Source of the DNA: Desulfofalx alkaliphila DSM 12257
GTDB taxonomy: Bacteria; Bacillota; Desulfotomaculia; Desulfotomaculales; Desulfohalotomaculaceae
Direction: 5' to 3'
DNA length: 64,000 bases
Assembly: GCF_000711975.1 (NCBI RefSeq)
Contig: NZ_JONT01000003.1
Location: forward strand, 62,001-126,000
Made by a program: the position numbers and the translations under genes. Within the stretch, counting starts at the first letter, position 1, and every line of letters begins with the position of its first letter. The notes under the pieces are model-generated. The model did no database searches, was not told the DNA's origin, and saw only the letters and a list, made by a program, of their open reading frames with translations. Below, one piece after another: positions 1 through 9,364 of the stretch.

Positions 1-1250
1 CTATCAGGTACTAAAGCTGCCAAAATCATTATTAAAGGCATAATTTGAAAACAATTGTAAATAATAGATGGTATCATGTATATTGCACTTCCAATTAATA
101 TAGACAAATATAGATATTTAAAAAAACTACGTTTACTTTTAATAACGGGAAATATAAAAATGAAAACAATATAAATCGTACCTACAATTCCATATCTCTT
201 TAAAAATAGCAACCACTCATTATCTACTGAATGTTCATATTCAATTGACTTAGCAGGTCCTAACCCAAATATTGGACTGCTTTTAAAGTGTACAATATGT
301 TCTTCCCAATTTGAGAGTCTTGCTTGAAAACTTGAGTCTGTTCCTATATTAATTCCCCTCATAAGTCTCCAAGTAAGCTCTTGAGGCAGGAAATTGAATA
401 TTATAGTGCCGATAGTTATTAAAAATACAACGGAAAAAATAACAACTTTTACTGCTTTTAAATTAATATTTCCTTTAAGAAAATTACTTATATTAGAGCT
501 AAATAAATATAAAAAGGTAAACATGATTATACCAACACTCATAAAAAGAAATCCACTTCTAGATAGAGTCATAAGTACTCCTACAATAAACACCATCATA
601 TATAAGATATTCTTTTTCTCTTTGGTTTTTAAATATAAACCCCAAGACAATATAGCCCCTATCCCTGGCATAACTGCATATTCATTAGGATTAGATGTCA
701 TGCCAATTACCCTTGGAAAAGGATAATTATTAACTAAAGTTCTAAATTGAGTAGGTGCTATTATTTGAACATATTTTTCATTTAGATTAAATAAATTAAA
801 GTATTGTTGAGTAGCAATTGCCACAGATATTAATAATATAAAAATTGTAAATTTTAAAATCTTGAGTTTATCTTTTTCATTTTTAATTGTCAATAAAATA
901 ATTAAATAAATTCCAAGATAAATAAAAATTTTATACAACTCAAAGAAATCGCTAGGTAAAACTTTTATTCCTTTAATTGAACCCACCAATATGGATAATA
1001 TTATAAAAAAAGAAAAACTTAGATATAGAACTGGAAACCTTATGTTTTGTCTATTTATCCCAGTTTTCTTTCTTAACATTAGTTTCATGTACAAAAAAAT
1101 TGCACAAATAACTACTATAACTTGTTCTACTCTAAATGCGGGTAAGCTAGTAATTCTAATATCAGGAATTAATATTATTGAAAAAACTATTATATAAATC
1201 ATCCATAGGTTACTAGATGAATGTTTTTCATAATTATGCCTATCTATCAT
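1..1250 (-). CDS. O-antigen polymerase/ligase-like membrane protein (partial, 3' end outside window)
   Basis: An uninterrupted frame of about 416 codons begins with an ATG at 1250 and runs off the left edge. The translation is a chain of hydrophobic segments rich in Ile, Leu and Phe, as in polytopic membrane proteins. About three quarters of the way along is the stretch RLSNWEEHIVHF, followed by PIFGLGP, which resembles the Arg/Trp...P-x-x-G-x-G signature of the Wzy_C/O-antigen ligase family. Such proteins polymerise or transfer undecaprenyl-linked glycan units outside the membrane. The start overlaps the stop of the upstream glycosyltransferase as ATGA, so translation is probably coupled. 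Its place among glycosyltransferases favours a Wzy-type polymerase. Whether it is polymerase or ligase cannot be decided from this part. Confidence 0.75.
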   Translation of the reverse strand, partial: MIDRHNYEKHSSSNLWMIYIIVFSIILIPDIRITSLPAFRVEQVIVVICAIFLYMKLMLRKKTGINRQNIRFPVLYLSFSFFIILSILVGSIKGIKVLPSDFFELYKIFIYLGIYLIILLTIKNEKDKLKILKFTIFILLISVAIATQQYFNLFNLNEKYVQIIAPTQFRTLVNNYPFPRVIGMTSNPNEYAVMPGIGAILSWGLYLKTKEKKNILYMMVFIVGVLMTLSRSGFLFMSVGIIMFTFLYLFSSNISNFLKGNINLKAVKVVIFSVVFLITIGTIIFNFLPQELTWRLMRGINIGTDSSFQARLSNWEEHIVHFKSSPIFGLGPAKSIEYEHSVDNEWLLFLKRYGIVGTIYIVFIFIFPVIKSKRSFFKYLYLSILIGSAIYMIPSIIYNCFQIMPLIMILAALVPD

Positions 1251-2374
1251 AAAATTCTCCTGTATTCCCTAATTATTTTTCCCCCAACAACCTCTGATGA
1301 GAATTTTTCTTTTATTTCTGTCGCTATGCTTTTTCTATTATATTTACCACTTTGTTGTTTCATATATTTCATGGCTTCTGTTAATTCTATTTTATTATCT
1401 ACTTCAATTAATAAGCCATTTTTATCATTAATAAACATTTCTGGGCCACCACACTTAGTAGCAATAACCGGAAGTCCTGTTGCCATGGCTTCAATATAGG
1501 CTACCCCAAAGGTTTCTAGCTTTGATGCCAAGACAAAACAATGACTTTCTTGCATTTTTTTTGCAATAGTTTTCCTATCCACTAACCCCTCTAAAAACAC
1601 TTGATTTGCCAAATCCAATTTTTTAATTAATGTTTCAAGAGTTTTTCTTTCTGGCCCTTCTCCATAAATGTATAATTTTATTTTTTTCTTACCTTTGAAT
1701 GCATCATAAAATGATTTGATTAATAAGACCATTCGTTTGTTTGCTAACAAGTTACCAACTGATATAAAATTAAATGTATCGTAAAATTTATTAAAAGGTT
1801 TATACCGAAAGTTTGATGTATCAACTATGTTAGGGATTACTATCGAGGCTACTCCAAATTTATTTTTTAAATTATCAGCTAAATAATTACTAACAGTTAT
1901 TACTTTTTTCATATAAATATATGTATTATTGCCTATATCCTGATGATAGCCACTTAGCTCATCTTGGTTCATTCCCGAAAAGTGTTCCGTATGTATTAAT
2001 GGAATACCTGAGTTTTTAAATAACTCAGCAGTTATATATCCCATACCAATAAAATGAGAATGAATTATATCCGGTTCTCCATACTTATTGACTATTTTTT
2101 TATATAACCTATTTAATGCAGCTTTTTTGATTTTATTTAAAATATAATTAGGTATCCTACCACAAGGAATATTTATGGCCTCTATTTGTACCCCTTCTTT
2201 AACGAAGCTTTCATAGCCCCATTTTCGCCATCTGCGTATAGATCTAACATCTATTACAGCATATACCACTTCAACACCAGCTTTAACAAGAGCCTTTACT
2301 TGGTCAAATTCAAAAATGCCATTCATTTTATATTTTTCAGTTGGATAACCCCTCGAAACTATTAATACTTTCAT
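1247..2374 (-). CDS. GT4-family glycosyltransferase
   Basis: This 375-residue protein has the two-domain GT-B layout of family 4 retaining glycosyltransferases. The N-terminus (MKVLIVSRGYPT) is a typical Rossmann start. The C-terminal half carries an E-x7-E donor-binding motif (ETFGVAYIE) followed by AMATGLPVIATKCGG. The enzyme should transfer a sugar from a nucleotide donor to the lipid-linked glycan at the inner membrane face. Its stop overlaps the start of the Wzy-like gene by four bases. A 230-bp AT-rich spacer separates it from the next glycosyltransferase upstream. The sugar and linkage cannot be read from the sequence. Confidence 0.88.
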   Translation of the reverse strand: MKVLIVSRGYPTEKYKMNGIFEFDQVKALVKAGVEVVYAVIDVRSIRRWRKWGYESFVKEGVQIEAINIPCGRIPNYILNKIKKAALNRLYKKIVNKYGEPDIIHSHFIGMGYITAELFKNSGIPLIHTEHFSGMNQDELSGYHQDIGNNTYIYMKKVITVSNYLADNLKNKFGVASIVIPNIVDTSNFRYKPFNKFYDTFNFISVGNLLANKRMVLLIKSFYDAFKGKKKIKLYIYGEGPERKTLETLIKKLDLANQVFLEGLVDRKTIAKKMQESHCFVLASKLETFGVAYIEAMATGLPVIATKCGGPEMFINDKNGLLIEVDNKIELTEAMKYMKQQSGKYNRKSIATEIKEKFSSEVVGGKIIREYRRIL

Positions 2375-2604
2375 AAATTCAGCCCTTTATGATTTTTATG
2401 AACTAACTATTCTTCTCCATGAGAAACTTTTATCTATTACAAATACATTTTACGAAAATCCTTTTTAATTTTCTCAAGGGATTTATAATAATTCTCTAAA
2501 AATAACAAGACCAAGAAGACTAAACTTTTTTGAGTCTTTATTTTCTCATACATCCGTAATCTTCTTATTCTTAAAATCTAGACTTTTAAAATATTGCACT
2601 TAGC
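2375..2604. other. AT-rich spacer between two glycosyltransferase genes
   Basis: These 230 bases contain no open frame of note, no convincing terminator and no repeat family member. The length is unusual inside an otherwise tightly packed operon. It may hold an internal promoter or the remains of a lost gene; nothing in the sequence decides this. Confidence 0.5.
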
Positions 2605-3756
2605 TTATGTTATATGTTTGTATAATTCTATTAATCTCTTTTTCATTTCCGCCCACGAATAATTATTGTACGCAACTTTAGCATTTTTACCAAGTTCTTC
2701 CCAATCTAATGATCGACTAATTATCCTGTTAAGTAATTCTTTAAATGACTCTTCAGAATAATCAATGACATACCCCATCTTATTATCATTGACAATTCTA
2801 TCAATGCCAGAGTTTCTTGCTACAATTATTGGTTTACCTAGCATCATAGCCTCATAAGCCTTATTGGGTGCAGAAAATTTATGATTAGGTATTCCCGGAT
2901 CATACAAAGCAAACATAAAATCAGTTTTAGAATAAAGTCTAAGAGCTTCTGTATAATCTATCATTCCATAATAATTAATATTAGAATATTTACGACTCAT
3001 ATCCTCCACATAGTTACTTAATGTCCCCATACCAGCAATATTAAGTATTATTTGTGGATAATCCTTTATCACCTCTAAAGCTGATTTTATAAATCTGCTC
3101 TTGCCTAAACCACCTACATAAGTAAAAACGACCTTTTGTTTATGGGTATCCTCTTTTTTGGTTTTAAACATATCATCTATAAGCTCATCTGATACAATTG
3201 GAGTATTGTGAATAACTGTGAGATTTTTAGGATTACTACCCTCTATTTGTTTTATCCTATCTTCTGTACAAACAATCGTTGAAATTGCGTTATTTATCAC
3301 CTTAAACTCTATCCTTCTAATAAATGGTTTTAGCTTTGAAGGTAAAGCACTTCTGCTATCAACATAAAAATCCGCGATATGATAAACATATCCCTTTTTA
3401 ATTATTTTCGATATTAGAAGCACTGGTAGTCCAACGTCCAAATCAAATGCGTGTATTATATCGTACTTATCTTTGTTCCTTAAAAACCAAATGAACACTA
3501 TTATTTGAAAGGCAATCAACTGAATAATATTGGTTATTCCTTTCCCAGGCGTGCTTTTGAGGTTTATTTCATAATTGTCAATAATTTTATCAGCAATAGC
3601 ATAATTTTTCTTTTTTATACCTTTTGTCTTTCCTGAGTATCTATTTCTAGATAATATACAAACACTATCGAGTTCATTGCATAATGCATCTGACACCCTA
3701 GCCAGTGCAGCGTTTGTTCTAGCTTCAGCATTTCTTGAAATGCAAACTTTCATCAT
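2605..3756 (-). CDS. GT4-like glycosyltransferase
   Basis: This 383-residue protein is a GT-B type glycosyltransferase. The middle holds YDIIHAFDLDVGLPVL, typical of the N-terminal acceptor domain, and the C-terminal domain has KAYEAMMLGKPIIVARNSG, the family 4 donor-site region. The usual E-x7-E is less clear than in its neighbours (APNKAYEAMMLG), so it may belong to a divergent subfamily. It begins MMKVCISRN; either Met could be used. It lies 41 bases downstream of the wecC-type gene and probably shares its transcript. The likely role is addition of one sugar during surface-glycan assembly; donor and acceptor are unknown. Confidence 0.82.
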   Translation of the reverse strand: MMKVCISRNAEARTNAALARVSDALCNELDSVCILSRNRYSGKTKGIKKKNYAIADKIIDNYEINLKSTPGKGITNIIQLIAFQIIVFIWFLRNKDKYDIIHAFDLDVGLPVLLISKIIKKGYVYHIADFYVDSRSALPSKLKPFIRRIEFKVINNAISTIVCTEDRIKQIEGSNPKNLTVIHNTPIVSDELIDDMFKTKKEDTHKQKVVFTYVGGLGKSRFIKSALEVIKDYPQIILNIAGMGTLSNYVEDMSRKYSNINYYGMIDYTEALRLYSKTDFMFALYDPGIPNHKFSAPNKAYEAMMLGKPIIVARNSGIDRIVNDNKMGYVIDYSEESFKELLNRIISRSLDWEELGKNAKVAYNNYSWAEMKKRLIELYKHIT

Positions 3757-3797
3757 ATCCCTCTTTAAATAAAATTTTCTTCACAAATCAAGTATCT

Positions 3798-5018
3798 CTA
3801 CAATTTATAAACACCATCAAAATTGCAGATGTTTTTAGTGTCTAAGATTAACTTGTCTTTCACTAACTCAAGATTGTTTTTTATATGATCATGAGCAGTC
3901 ATTATAACGAGTATTTCAATTTCATTTAAAAAATCTCCAAAGTTCATAAATTGATGATCAACGATTCTCTTCTTAATAAATGGATCATATACTTTAACTC
4001 CAAAAGCTAAATGCTCGTCCATTCTTTTAAGAAGTTGTAATGTTGGGCTTTCTCTGGTGTCATCAACGTTTTCTTTATATGCTAAGCCATATATGCCGAT
4101 TTTAGAAATATCATTAATTTTATGCTCTCTCATTATATCTCGGATCCTACCTAATACATGAGTAGGCATAGAGTCATTAGTTTTTCTAGCCGTTAATATC
4201 AAGTTAGTTAGGTCAGGATAATCGCCCACTAAAAACCATGGATCTACAGATATACAGTGACCTCCTACCCCAGGGCCTGGTTGCAGAATGTTAACTCTTG
4301 GGTGCTTATTTGCGATACGAATAATCTCATATACATCCATATTATCTGCTCTGCAAATCTTTGCTAATTCATTAGCAAAAGCTATATTAACATCACGATA
4401 GGTATTCTCTACTACCTTTGACATTTCAGCTGTTCTAATATCTGTTAGTACAATTTCAGATTTGCAAAAACTAGAGTATAATTCTTTTACTTTTTCACCA
4501 ATAACTGAGTCATCAGCACCTATTGTTCTAGAATTATATTCAAGCTCGTAAATCATATTTCCTGGAATAATTCTTTCAGGGGCATGGACTAAGTGAACAT
4601 CCTCTCCAAGGGTAAAACCTCTTTTTTCTATTGCCGGACGGATATGTTTATCAATAGAACCTGGAGATATTGTTGATTCAATAATTAGCACTGCACCTTT
4701 TTCACATACATCAAGAACAGTGTTTACAGCAGATACCACATACTTACAATCAATTTTTTTACTTGAATTAACAAAAGGTGTTGGCACAGTAATTATATAG
4801 GTATCTGTTTTCTGATATTCAGTAGTAAACTTAATACCCTTGTTTATGGCTTCCTTAAAAAGCTCTTCTAGGCCTTCTTCTTCAAAAGTTAGTTTGCCTT
4901 GTGATAATGAATCTACTAATTCTTGATTAATATCTGTTCCTATGACCTCAATGCCACTTCTTGCAAGCATTAATGCTGTTGGGAGTCCTATATAGCCAAG
5001 ACCAATTACATTAACCAT
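3798..5018 (-). CDS. wecC: UDP-N-acetyl-D-mannosamine dehydrogenase (UDP-ManNAcA synthesis)
   Basis: The product oxidises a nucleotide sugar at C6 in two NAD-dependent steps, most likely UDP-ManNAc to UDP-ManNAcA. The N-terminus has the NAD-binding motif GLGYIGLPTA, the middle has APERIIPGN, and the catalytic cysteine lies in GGHCISVDPWF at about residue 255. This wording fits the WecC branch better than the UDP-glucose dehydrogenase branch. The chosen ATG at 5018 follows a strong GGAGGAG site by about 8 bases; a longer frame upstream lacks one. The start overlaps the upstream gene's stop as TAATG. A wecB-type epimerase that would supply the substrate lies at 33.8-34.9 kb. UDP-GlcNAc or UDP-GalNAc dehydrogenase activity remains possible. 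Confidence 0.88.
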   Translation of the reverse strand: MVNVIGLGYIGLPTALMLARSGIEVIGTDINQELVDSLSQGKLTFEEEGLEELFKEAINKGIKFTTEYQKTDTYIITVPTPFVNSSKKIDCKYVVSAVNTVLDVCEKGAVLIIESTISPGSIDKHIRPAIEKRGFTLGEDVHLVHAPERIIPGNMIYELEYNSRTIGADDSVIGEKVKELYSSFCKSEIVLTDIRTAEMSKVVENTYRDVNIAFANELAKICRADNMDVYEIIRIANKHPRVNILQPGPGVGGHCISVDPWFLVGDYPDLTNLILTARKTNDSMPTHVLGRIRDIMREHKINDISKIGIYGLAYKENVDDTRESPTLQLLKRMDEHLAFGVKVYDPFIKKRIVDHQFMNFGDFLNEIEILVIMTAHDHIKNNLELVKDKLILDTKNICNFDGVYKL

Positions 5019-6304
5019 TATTTGTTCTCCTCCGTCACACAATCAATTACTTGAATCAATTTTTTTGTTAAAACCTTAAAGTCGAATTCTTTAGCTCCTA
5101 CCCTAGCATTTTGACCTAGTTGATCATATTGTGTCTTTGGCATTTCTTTTATATCTAAAATGGCTCTAGCTAAGTCATCCCCAGAAGCATTTTCAATTTC
5201 AATTCCGCATTTATACTTATCTATTATTGAGTAGCCCATTTTCACTGTCGAGATAATTGGTTTGCCCGAAGCCATGTATTCAAATAATTTATTAGAGCTA
5301 TTTCCTCTAGCCCAGTTGTATTGATTCTGAGAATAATTAAGAATATTGACTGATGATTTACTTAAGATATATGGTATAAAACGTTTATTTACAAAGCCTT
5401 TTATTTTAACATTAGTTAAACCCTCAACCATAACTCTTTGTTCTAACATTTTCCTTTGGTCTCCGTCACCATATATTAAAAATTGAATGTCTTTATGGTC
5501 TTTTAATCGCAAAGCTACATTCAGGATTTTACCTACATCATTTACAGGCCTAATTGCTCCAACATAAACAACATTAAACTTTTTTGCCTCTAAATCAGGA
5601 TCATCAAGAATATTTAAGTTTGAGGATTTTATAAAAGCATCTAAATCAACACCATTATTTATGTAATATGCTTTCTTTAAATTAATAACCCCACCTTGAA
5701 ATAAATCCCATTTCTTCTCTTTGATATAATCTGTATCGCCTTCTTTTGTAAATATAAGTGCATCGGCTTTCTTATAAATCCAGTGTTCCCCTGAAACAAG
5801 CACTTTTCCAAGAAGGCTATTTTCTTTGACTTTATTGAATGCAAATATAGCTTCTGGCCATAAATCCCGCACTTCACAAATACAAGGTATATTAAATTTT
5901 TTAGCTATTTTAATACCTGCCACTAATGTAAGTGGATGTACACTTGAAGCTAATATAATATCTGGTTTGCCATGTTTCTTTGAGTATTCTTTTGCTACTG
6001 GAAATAAGTTTTTATAAAATGAAATCATATTGAGAATTCTTTTTTTTCCATTTCCTTTATATTTTGGAGTTTTAATAAATACAAATGGAATGTTATCTCT
6101 CGTGTCAGTTGAATATATTCCTTCTTCAATATCTATAACATCACCAGTATTATGTCTTACATTAGCACAGAAAATAGTTGTATTATAACCATTTTTAATC
6201 AGGTTCTTTGCAAACCAATAGTGACGTCCACCACGATTTTGGTACATATCAGTAGCATAATGATTCCATAGCCAAATGTTTTTTTTCTTCAACTTTAAGT
6301 CCAC
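5018..6304 (-). CDS. GT4-family glycosyltransferase (WbuB-like)
   Basis: This 428-residue GT-B enzyme has the features of WbuB/WbuB-like transferases: HYWFAKNLIKNGYNTTIF near the N-terminus, CEVRDLWPEAI around residue 145, and a C-terminal NKLFEYMASGKPIIST donor-site region. Such enzymes often add an N-acetylated amino sugar as the second residue of a polysaccharide repeat. The start is uncertain: the frame opens with GTG at 6304, but a TTG at 6292 is preceded at good spacing by AAGGTGG. The stop overlaps the wecC start by one base, so the two are probably translationally coupled. The low GC content matches its neighbours. Confidence 0.85.
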   Translation of the reverse strand: MDLKLKKKNIWLWNHYATDMYQNRGGRHYWFAKNLIKNGYNTTIFCANVRHNTGDVIDIEEGIYSTDTRDNIPFVFIKTPKYKGNGKKRILNMISFYKNLFPVAKEYSKKHGKPDIILASSVHPLTLVAGIKIAKKFNIPCICEVRDLWPEAIFAFNKVKENSLLGKVLVSGEHWIYKKADALIFTKEGDTDYIKEKKWDLFQGGVINLKKAYYINNGVDLDAFIKSSNLNILDDPDLEAKKFNVVYVGAIRPVNDVGKILNVALRLKDHKDIQFLIYGDGDQRKMLEQRVMVEGLTNVKIKGFVNKRFIPYILSKSSVNILNYSQNQYNWARGNSSNKLFEYMASGKPIISTVKMGYSIIDKYKCGIEIENASGDDLARAILDIKEMPKTQYDQLGQNARVGAKEFDFKVLTKKLIQVIDCVTEENK

Positions 6305-6402
6305 CTTGAGCTTTTCTTTGTAATGTTTATTGTAGAAAATCCTTTTATAGAATACATGTTGTTTTGTTCTATAAACCGGCTCTGTTTTTCATTGACGTTA
6401 TA

Positions 6403-7023
6403 TCAATGTATTTTCTTCACAGGCAACCCAATATATGTTCCAGCTTCAGTTATATCCTTAACCACTACAGCACCTGCACCAACTATGCAATCACTGGTAA
6501 TATTTATATTATTACTTACAACACTTCCTATCCCCAACCATGTGCCCCTCCCGACTATAACAGTACCAGCAATATGTACACCTGGGGATATGTGAGTGTA
6601 ATCTTCAATTACACAGTCATGATCTATTGTGGCACCGGTATTGACTATACAACCTTTACCTATCATGGTGCTACAGTTAATCACTGTTCCAGCCATTATT
6701 ACTGTGCCAGCATCTATTTCAACCTGTTCCCCAATAATAGCACTAGGGTGAATTAATATTGGTATACTGGCACCTGCCATTTCAAGGTCAATCAGTATTT
6801 TTTCTCTTGTTTTGTTATTGCCTATTGCAACAAAAATCTCATAATCATTTATATATTTTATGGCATCACTAGATTTGCCTATCACCTCTAAGTTCATTGA
6901 GGTTTTTATGCTTTCATTATCATCTAAAAATGCTATGCTCTTCCATTTATTCATTTTCACGGCAATGTCAGCAACAACTTTACCATGGCCACTGGCACCG
7001 ATTATAAGAAGTTTGTTTTTCAT
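6403..7023 (-). CDS. pglD: Sugar O/N-acetyltransferase, PglD/NeuD family
   Basis: The 206-residue protein begins with a Rossmann-like nucleotide-sugar domain ([18 protein letters not shown]) and continues into a left-handed beta-helix of hexapeptide repeats (for example [29 protein letters not shown]). A histidine in GATIDHDC at about residue 135 sits where the catalytic base of PglD lies. PglD uses acetyl-CoA to acetylate the 4-amino group of the UDP-sugar made by PglE, giving UDP-diNAc-bacillosamine. NeuD, which acts in sialic-acid synthesis, is the close alternative. The gene lies beside PglC- and PglE-like genes and overlaps the sugar-transferase stop by four bases (ATGA), which favours PglD. 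Confidence 0.82.
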   Translation of the reverse strand: MKNKLLIIGASGHGKVVADIAVKMNKWKSIAFLDDNESIKTSMNLEVIGKSSDAIKYINDYEIFVAIGNNKTREKILIDLEMAGASIPILIHPSAIIGEQVEIDAGTVIMAGTVINCSTMIGKGCIVNTGATIDHDCVIEDYTHISPGVHIAGTVIVGRGTWLGIGSVVSNNINITSDCIVGAGAVVVKDITEAGTYIGLPVKKIH

Positions 7024-7700
7024 AGCTCTACTCTTCCCTTGGTATCTCCCTTGAAGGGCTCCATTGTGGCTGCATTCTCTGAATTGACACCTTCTCTTAC
7101 AAAAACTTTCTTGAATGTTAAGAGAATAATCTTCAGATCACCAATAAAACTAATACTATCTACATACTCTACATCAAAGTTAAACTTGCTTTCCCAGCTA
7201 ATAGCATTTCTGCCGTTTACCTGTGCTAAACCTGTTAAACCCGGCCTTACTTCATGTCGTCGTTTTTGATAATCATTGTAAAGGGGCAGGTATTGTACTA
7301 ATAATGGCCTTGGGCCTATGATTGACATATCACCTTTTAAAATATTAAAAAGTTCAGGGAGTTCATCAAGTGATGTAGATCTTAAAAACTTTCCGAATCG
7401 TGTTAACCTCATCCCATCCGGTAATAATTCTCCATTCTCGTCTCTCTTATCCGTCATTGTTCGGAATTTATACATAGTAAAAATTCCTTCATTCAGCCCT
7501 GGCCGTTTCTGCTTGAATATTACTGGGCTACCTAGGTTAACTCTTACTAGTAATGCAACAATTAATAAAATCGGACTAAGAACTATAATTGCAATTAATG
7601 ATAAGATAAAGTCCATTGGCCTTTTAATATACCTTTTATATATCCCACCCTTGGCAGATTGCAAAGGTGGTCTTATATTGGTTTTGACTTTCGTTTGCAT
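7020..7700 (-). CDS. pglC: Initiating phosphoglycosyl transferase, PglC-like
   Basis: This 226-residue bacterial sugar transferase moves a sugar-1-phosphate onto undecaprenyl phosphate and so begins lipid-linked glycan assembly. It has one N-terminal hydrophobic segment (residues about 33-53) after [10 protein letters not shown], then the family signatures [33 protein letters not shown] and [13 protein letters not shown]. The small size and single membrane segment match the monotopic PglC type rather than the large WbaP type. The stop overlaps pglD by four bases and the start directly abuts the aminotransferase stop. The flanking pglD and pglE genes point to a diNAc-bacillosamine or similar diamino sugar phosphate as donor. 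Confidence 0.88.
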   Translation of the reverse strand: MQTKVKTNIRPPLQSAKGGIYKRYIKRPMDFILSLIAIIVLSPILLIVALLVRVNLGSPVIFKQKRPGLNEGIFTMYKFRTMTDKRDENGELLPDGMRLTRFGKFLRSTSLDELPELFNILKGDMSIIGPRPLLVQYLPLYNDYQKRRHEVRPGLTGLAQVNGRNAISWESKFNFDVEYVDSISFIGDLKIILLTFKKVFVREGVNSENAATMEPFKGDTKGRVEL

Positions 7701-8810
7701 TTACCTCCACAACCCTTTTACAATTTCCACAATTCTCCCAAGATCCTCATCATTCATCTTGGTATCGGATGGTAAACATATACCACTCTCAAATAGCTTC
7801 TCTGCCACATCTCCGCCAATGTAATCATACTTTTCAAAGAAAGGTTGCATGTGCATTGGCTTCCAGATTGGCCTTGATTCTACATTTTCTATTTCTAGTG
7901 CCTCCATAATATCTAGCGGTTTTACCTTACCACTTAGCGTCATACAGCTTAACCAGTAGTTTGGTTCATTCCATTCATTGATAGGCATGAACTCCACACC
8001 ATCAAGCCCACCTAACTCCCTTTTATAAAACTCAAAAATGTATTTCTTTTTCTTGACTCTTTGATCTAGAACTTTAAGTTGCCCTCTGCCTATTCCGGCA
8101 ACAATATTGCTCATTCTATAATTAAAACCCAGTTCACTATGCTGGTAGTGTCTTGCTGGGTCGCGACTCTGGGTGGCCCAAAATCTTACTTTAGCAATTC
8201 TTTCTTCATTATCAGATACTAACATCCCACCACCAGAGGTGGTGATGATCTTGTTTCCATTAAAAGAAAAGACACCGTAGTCTCCGAAGGTGCCTGTATG
8301 TTTTTCTTTATAATATGTACCCAATGACTCAGCAGCATCTTCTATTAATGGTACACTATGTTTATTACATATCTGAATAATTCTGTCCATATCTGCAGAT
8401 AGGCCATAGAGGTGGACTACAATAACAGCTTTAGGTGAGTATTTTTCAAAAGCTTTTTCTAATGCCTCTGGGCTCATATTCCAAGTCTCATAATCACTAT
8501 CAATAAAAACCGGGATTGCATTTTGATATATTATCGGATTTGCTGTAGCAGAGAATGTAAGTGTTGGGCAAAAAACAAGGTCTCCTTTGCCTACCCCTGC
8601 AGCTTTTAAGGCCATGTGAATTGCAGCTGTGCCTGATGATAATGCTGCCGCTGCCTTGCTGCCCACTTTATCTGCAAGTTCGCTTTCAAATTCGTCAACA
8701 TTCTTACCAAGGGGCGCTATCCAGTTGGTATCAAAGGCTTCTTGTATGTATTGCATTTCGTATCCTTCATCACTCATGTGTGGTGATGAGAGATAGATTT
8801 TTTTTGACAA
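7701..8810 (-). CDS. pglE: UDP-4-keto sugar aminotransferase, PglE/DegT family
   Basis: This PLP-dependent enzyme of the DegT/DnrJ/EryC1/StrS family has 369 residues. The start matches PglE-type enzymes (IYLSSPHMSDEGYEMQYI), LSSGTAAIHMAL binds the cofactor phosphate, and the lysine that forms the internal aldimine is at about residue 187 in FNGNKIITTSGGG. In the bacillosamine pathway it transfers an amino group from glutamate to the 4-keto sugar made by PglF. It is followed without a gap by pglC and pglD. The PglF-like dehydratase lies upstream, separated by the chain-length gene and the four-helix-bundle cassette. Confidence 0.88.
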   Translation of the reverse strand: MSKKIYLSSPHMSDEGYEMQYIQEAFDTNWIAPLGKNVDEFESELADKVGSKAAAALSSGTAAIHMALKAAGVGKGDLVFCPTLTFSATANPIIYQNAIPVFIDSDYETWNMSPEALEKAFEKYSPKAVIVVHLYGLSADMDRIIQICNKHSVPLIEDAAESLGTYYKEKHTGTFGDYGVFSFNGNKIITTSGGGMLVSDNEERIAKVRFWATQSRDPARHYQHSELGFNYRMSNIVAGIGRGQLKVLDQRVKKKKYIFEFYKRELGGLDGVEFMPINEWNEPNYWLSCMTLSGKVKPLDIMEALEIENVESRPIWKPMHMQPFFEKYDYIGGDVAEKLFESGICLPSDTKMNDEDLGRIVEIVKGLWR

Positions 8811-8831
8811 TGCGTGTCATCCTTTCGGGAT

Positions 8832-9303
8832 AGTTAGAAAGTAATAAGTTGGACAGTTAGAAAGCATAACGGTGGTTAGGACTTCGAAATTGATACCATT
8901 AGTCCGTTCAACAACCTTCCTACTTCCTCTGCTGATTTTAATGCCTCTTTGTATCTGTTTTCGTCAATATATTTTAATTCTTTTGCTAATAACAGCTGGT
9001 ATTTCACTTCCTCTAAAGAGCCTCTTGCCATTAATAAAAACCTTTTGTATTCCTTGTTAGATCCTCTTGCTTTACCTTCTACTATATTGCTTGGTATTGA
9101 GACTGCTGCTCTTCTTATTTGTGATGTTAGACCGAAAAGCTCCTCTTTAGGAAAACTTTTGGTTAAATCATAAGTTTTTAATACCAACTGATGTGCCTTT
9201 TGCCAAACTATAAGTTTACTAGTATCGTTGTACATTAGAGTTCTCCGTTTTTGTTGTTAGACTAAGGGGTTTCCTTCCAACTTTCTACTTTCTACTTTCT
9301 TAA
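8832..9303. mobile_element. Candidate small cassette with imperfect terminal inverted repeats
   Basis: The left end (8832-8854) reads inward AGTTAGAAAGTAATAAGTTGG. The right end, read inward on the minus strand from 9303, begins GTTAAGAAAGTAGAAAG and ends AAAGTTGGAA. Both therefore begin with GTTA(A)GAAAGTA and end with AAGTTGGA, differing by short AAAGTAG-type insertions. A second copy of AGTTAGAAAG lies at 8855-8864, and the right end has three tandem CTTTCT units. The enclosed segment is essentially the four-helix-bundle gene. Insertion between two operon genes fits a non-autonomous mobile cassette, but no transposase or target-site duplication is visible, so mobility is inferred. Confidence 0.45.
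8876..9235 (-). CDS. Four-helix-bundle protein (23S rRNA intervening-sequence/S23 family)
   Basis: This 119-residue protein is predicted to be all alpha-helical. It has the family's recognisable stretches: LIVWQKAHQLVLKTYDLT, PKEELFGLTSQIRRAAVSIP, SNIVEGKARGS and FLLMARGSLEEVKYQL. Family members are often found inside 23S rRNA intervening sequences and scattered through polysaccharide loci; the molecular role is not established. Here it interrupts the run of genes for one nucleotide-sugar pathway and is bordered by imperfect inverted repeats, so it looks like a passenger. It is too short to be a glycan enzyme. Confidence 0.82.
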   Translation of the reverse strand: MYNDTSKLIVWQKAHQLVLKTYDLTKSFPKEELFGLTSQIRRAAVSIPSNIVEGKARGSNKEYKRFLLMARGSLEEVKYQLLLAKELKYIDENRYKEALKSAEEVGRLLNGLMVSISKS

Positions 9304-9364
9304 CGATGATAGACACATCCGTTTCTGTAGAATTTCGTTCAAATCCGGTGTGTCCATTATTCAT

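Noticed and set aside
394-1499. Several plus-strand open frames of 68-110 codons
   Set aside because: They are antisense to the Wzy-like gene and the end of the GT4 gene, lack ribosome sites and have composition expected of shadow frames.
6323-6756. Two plus-strand frames of 90 and 130 codons
   Set aside because: They are mostly antisense to the acetyltransferase. Their Thr/Asn/Tyr-rich repeats reflect the hexapeptide repeats on the other strand.
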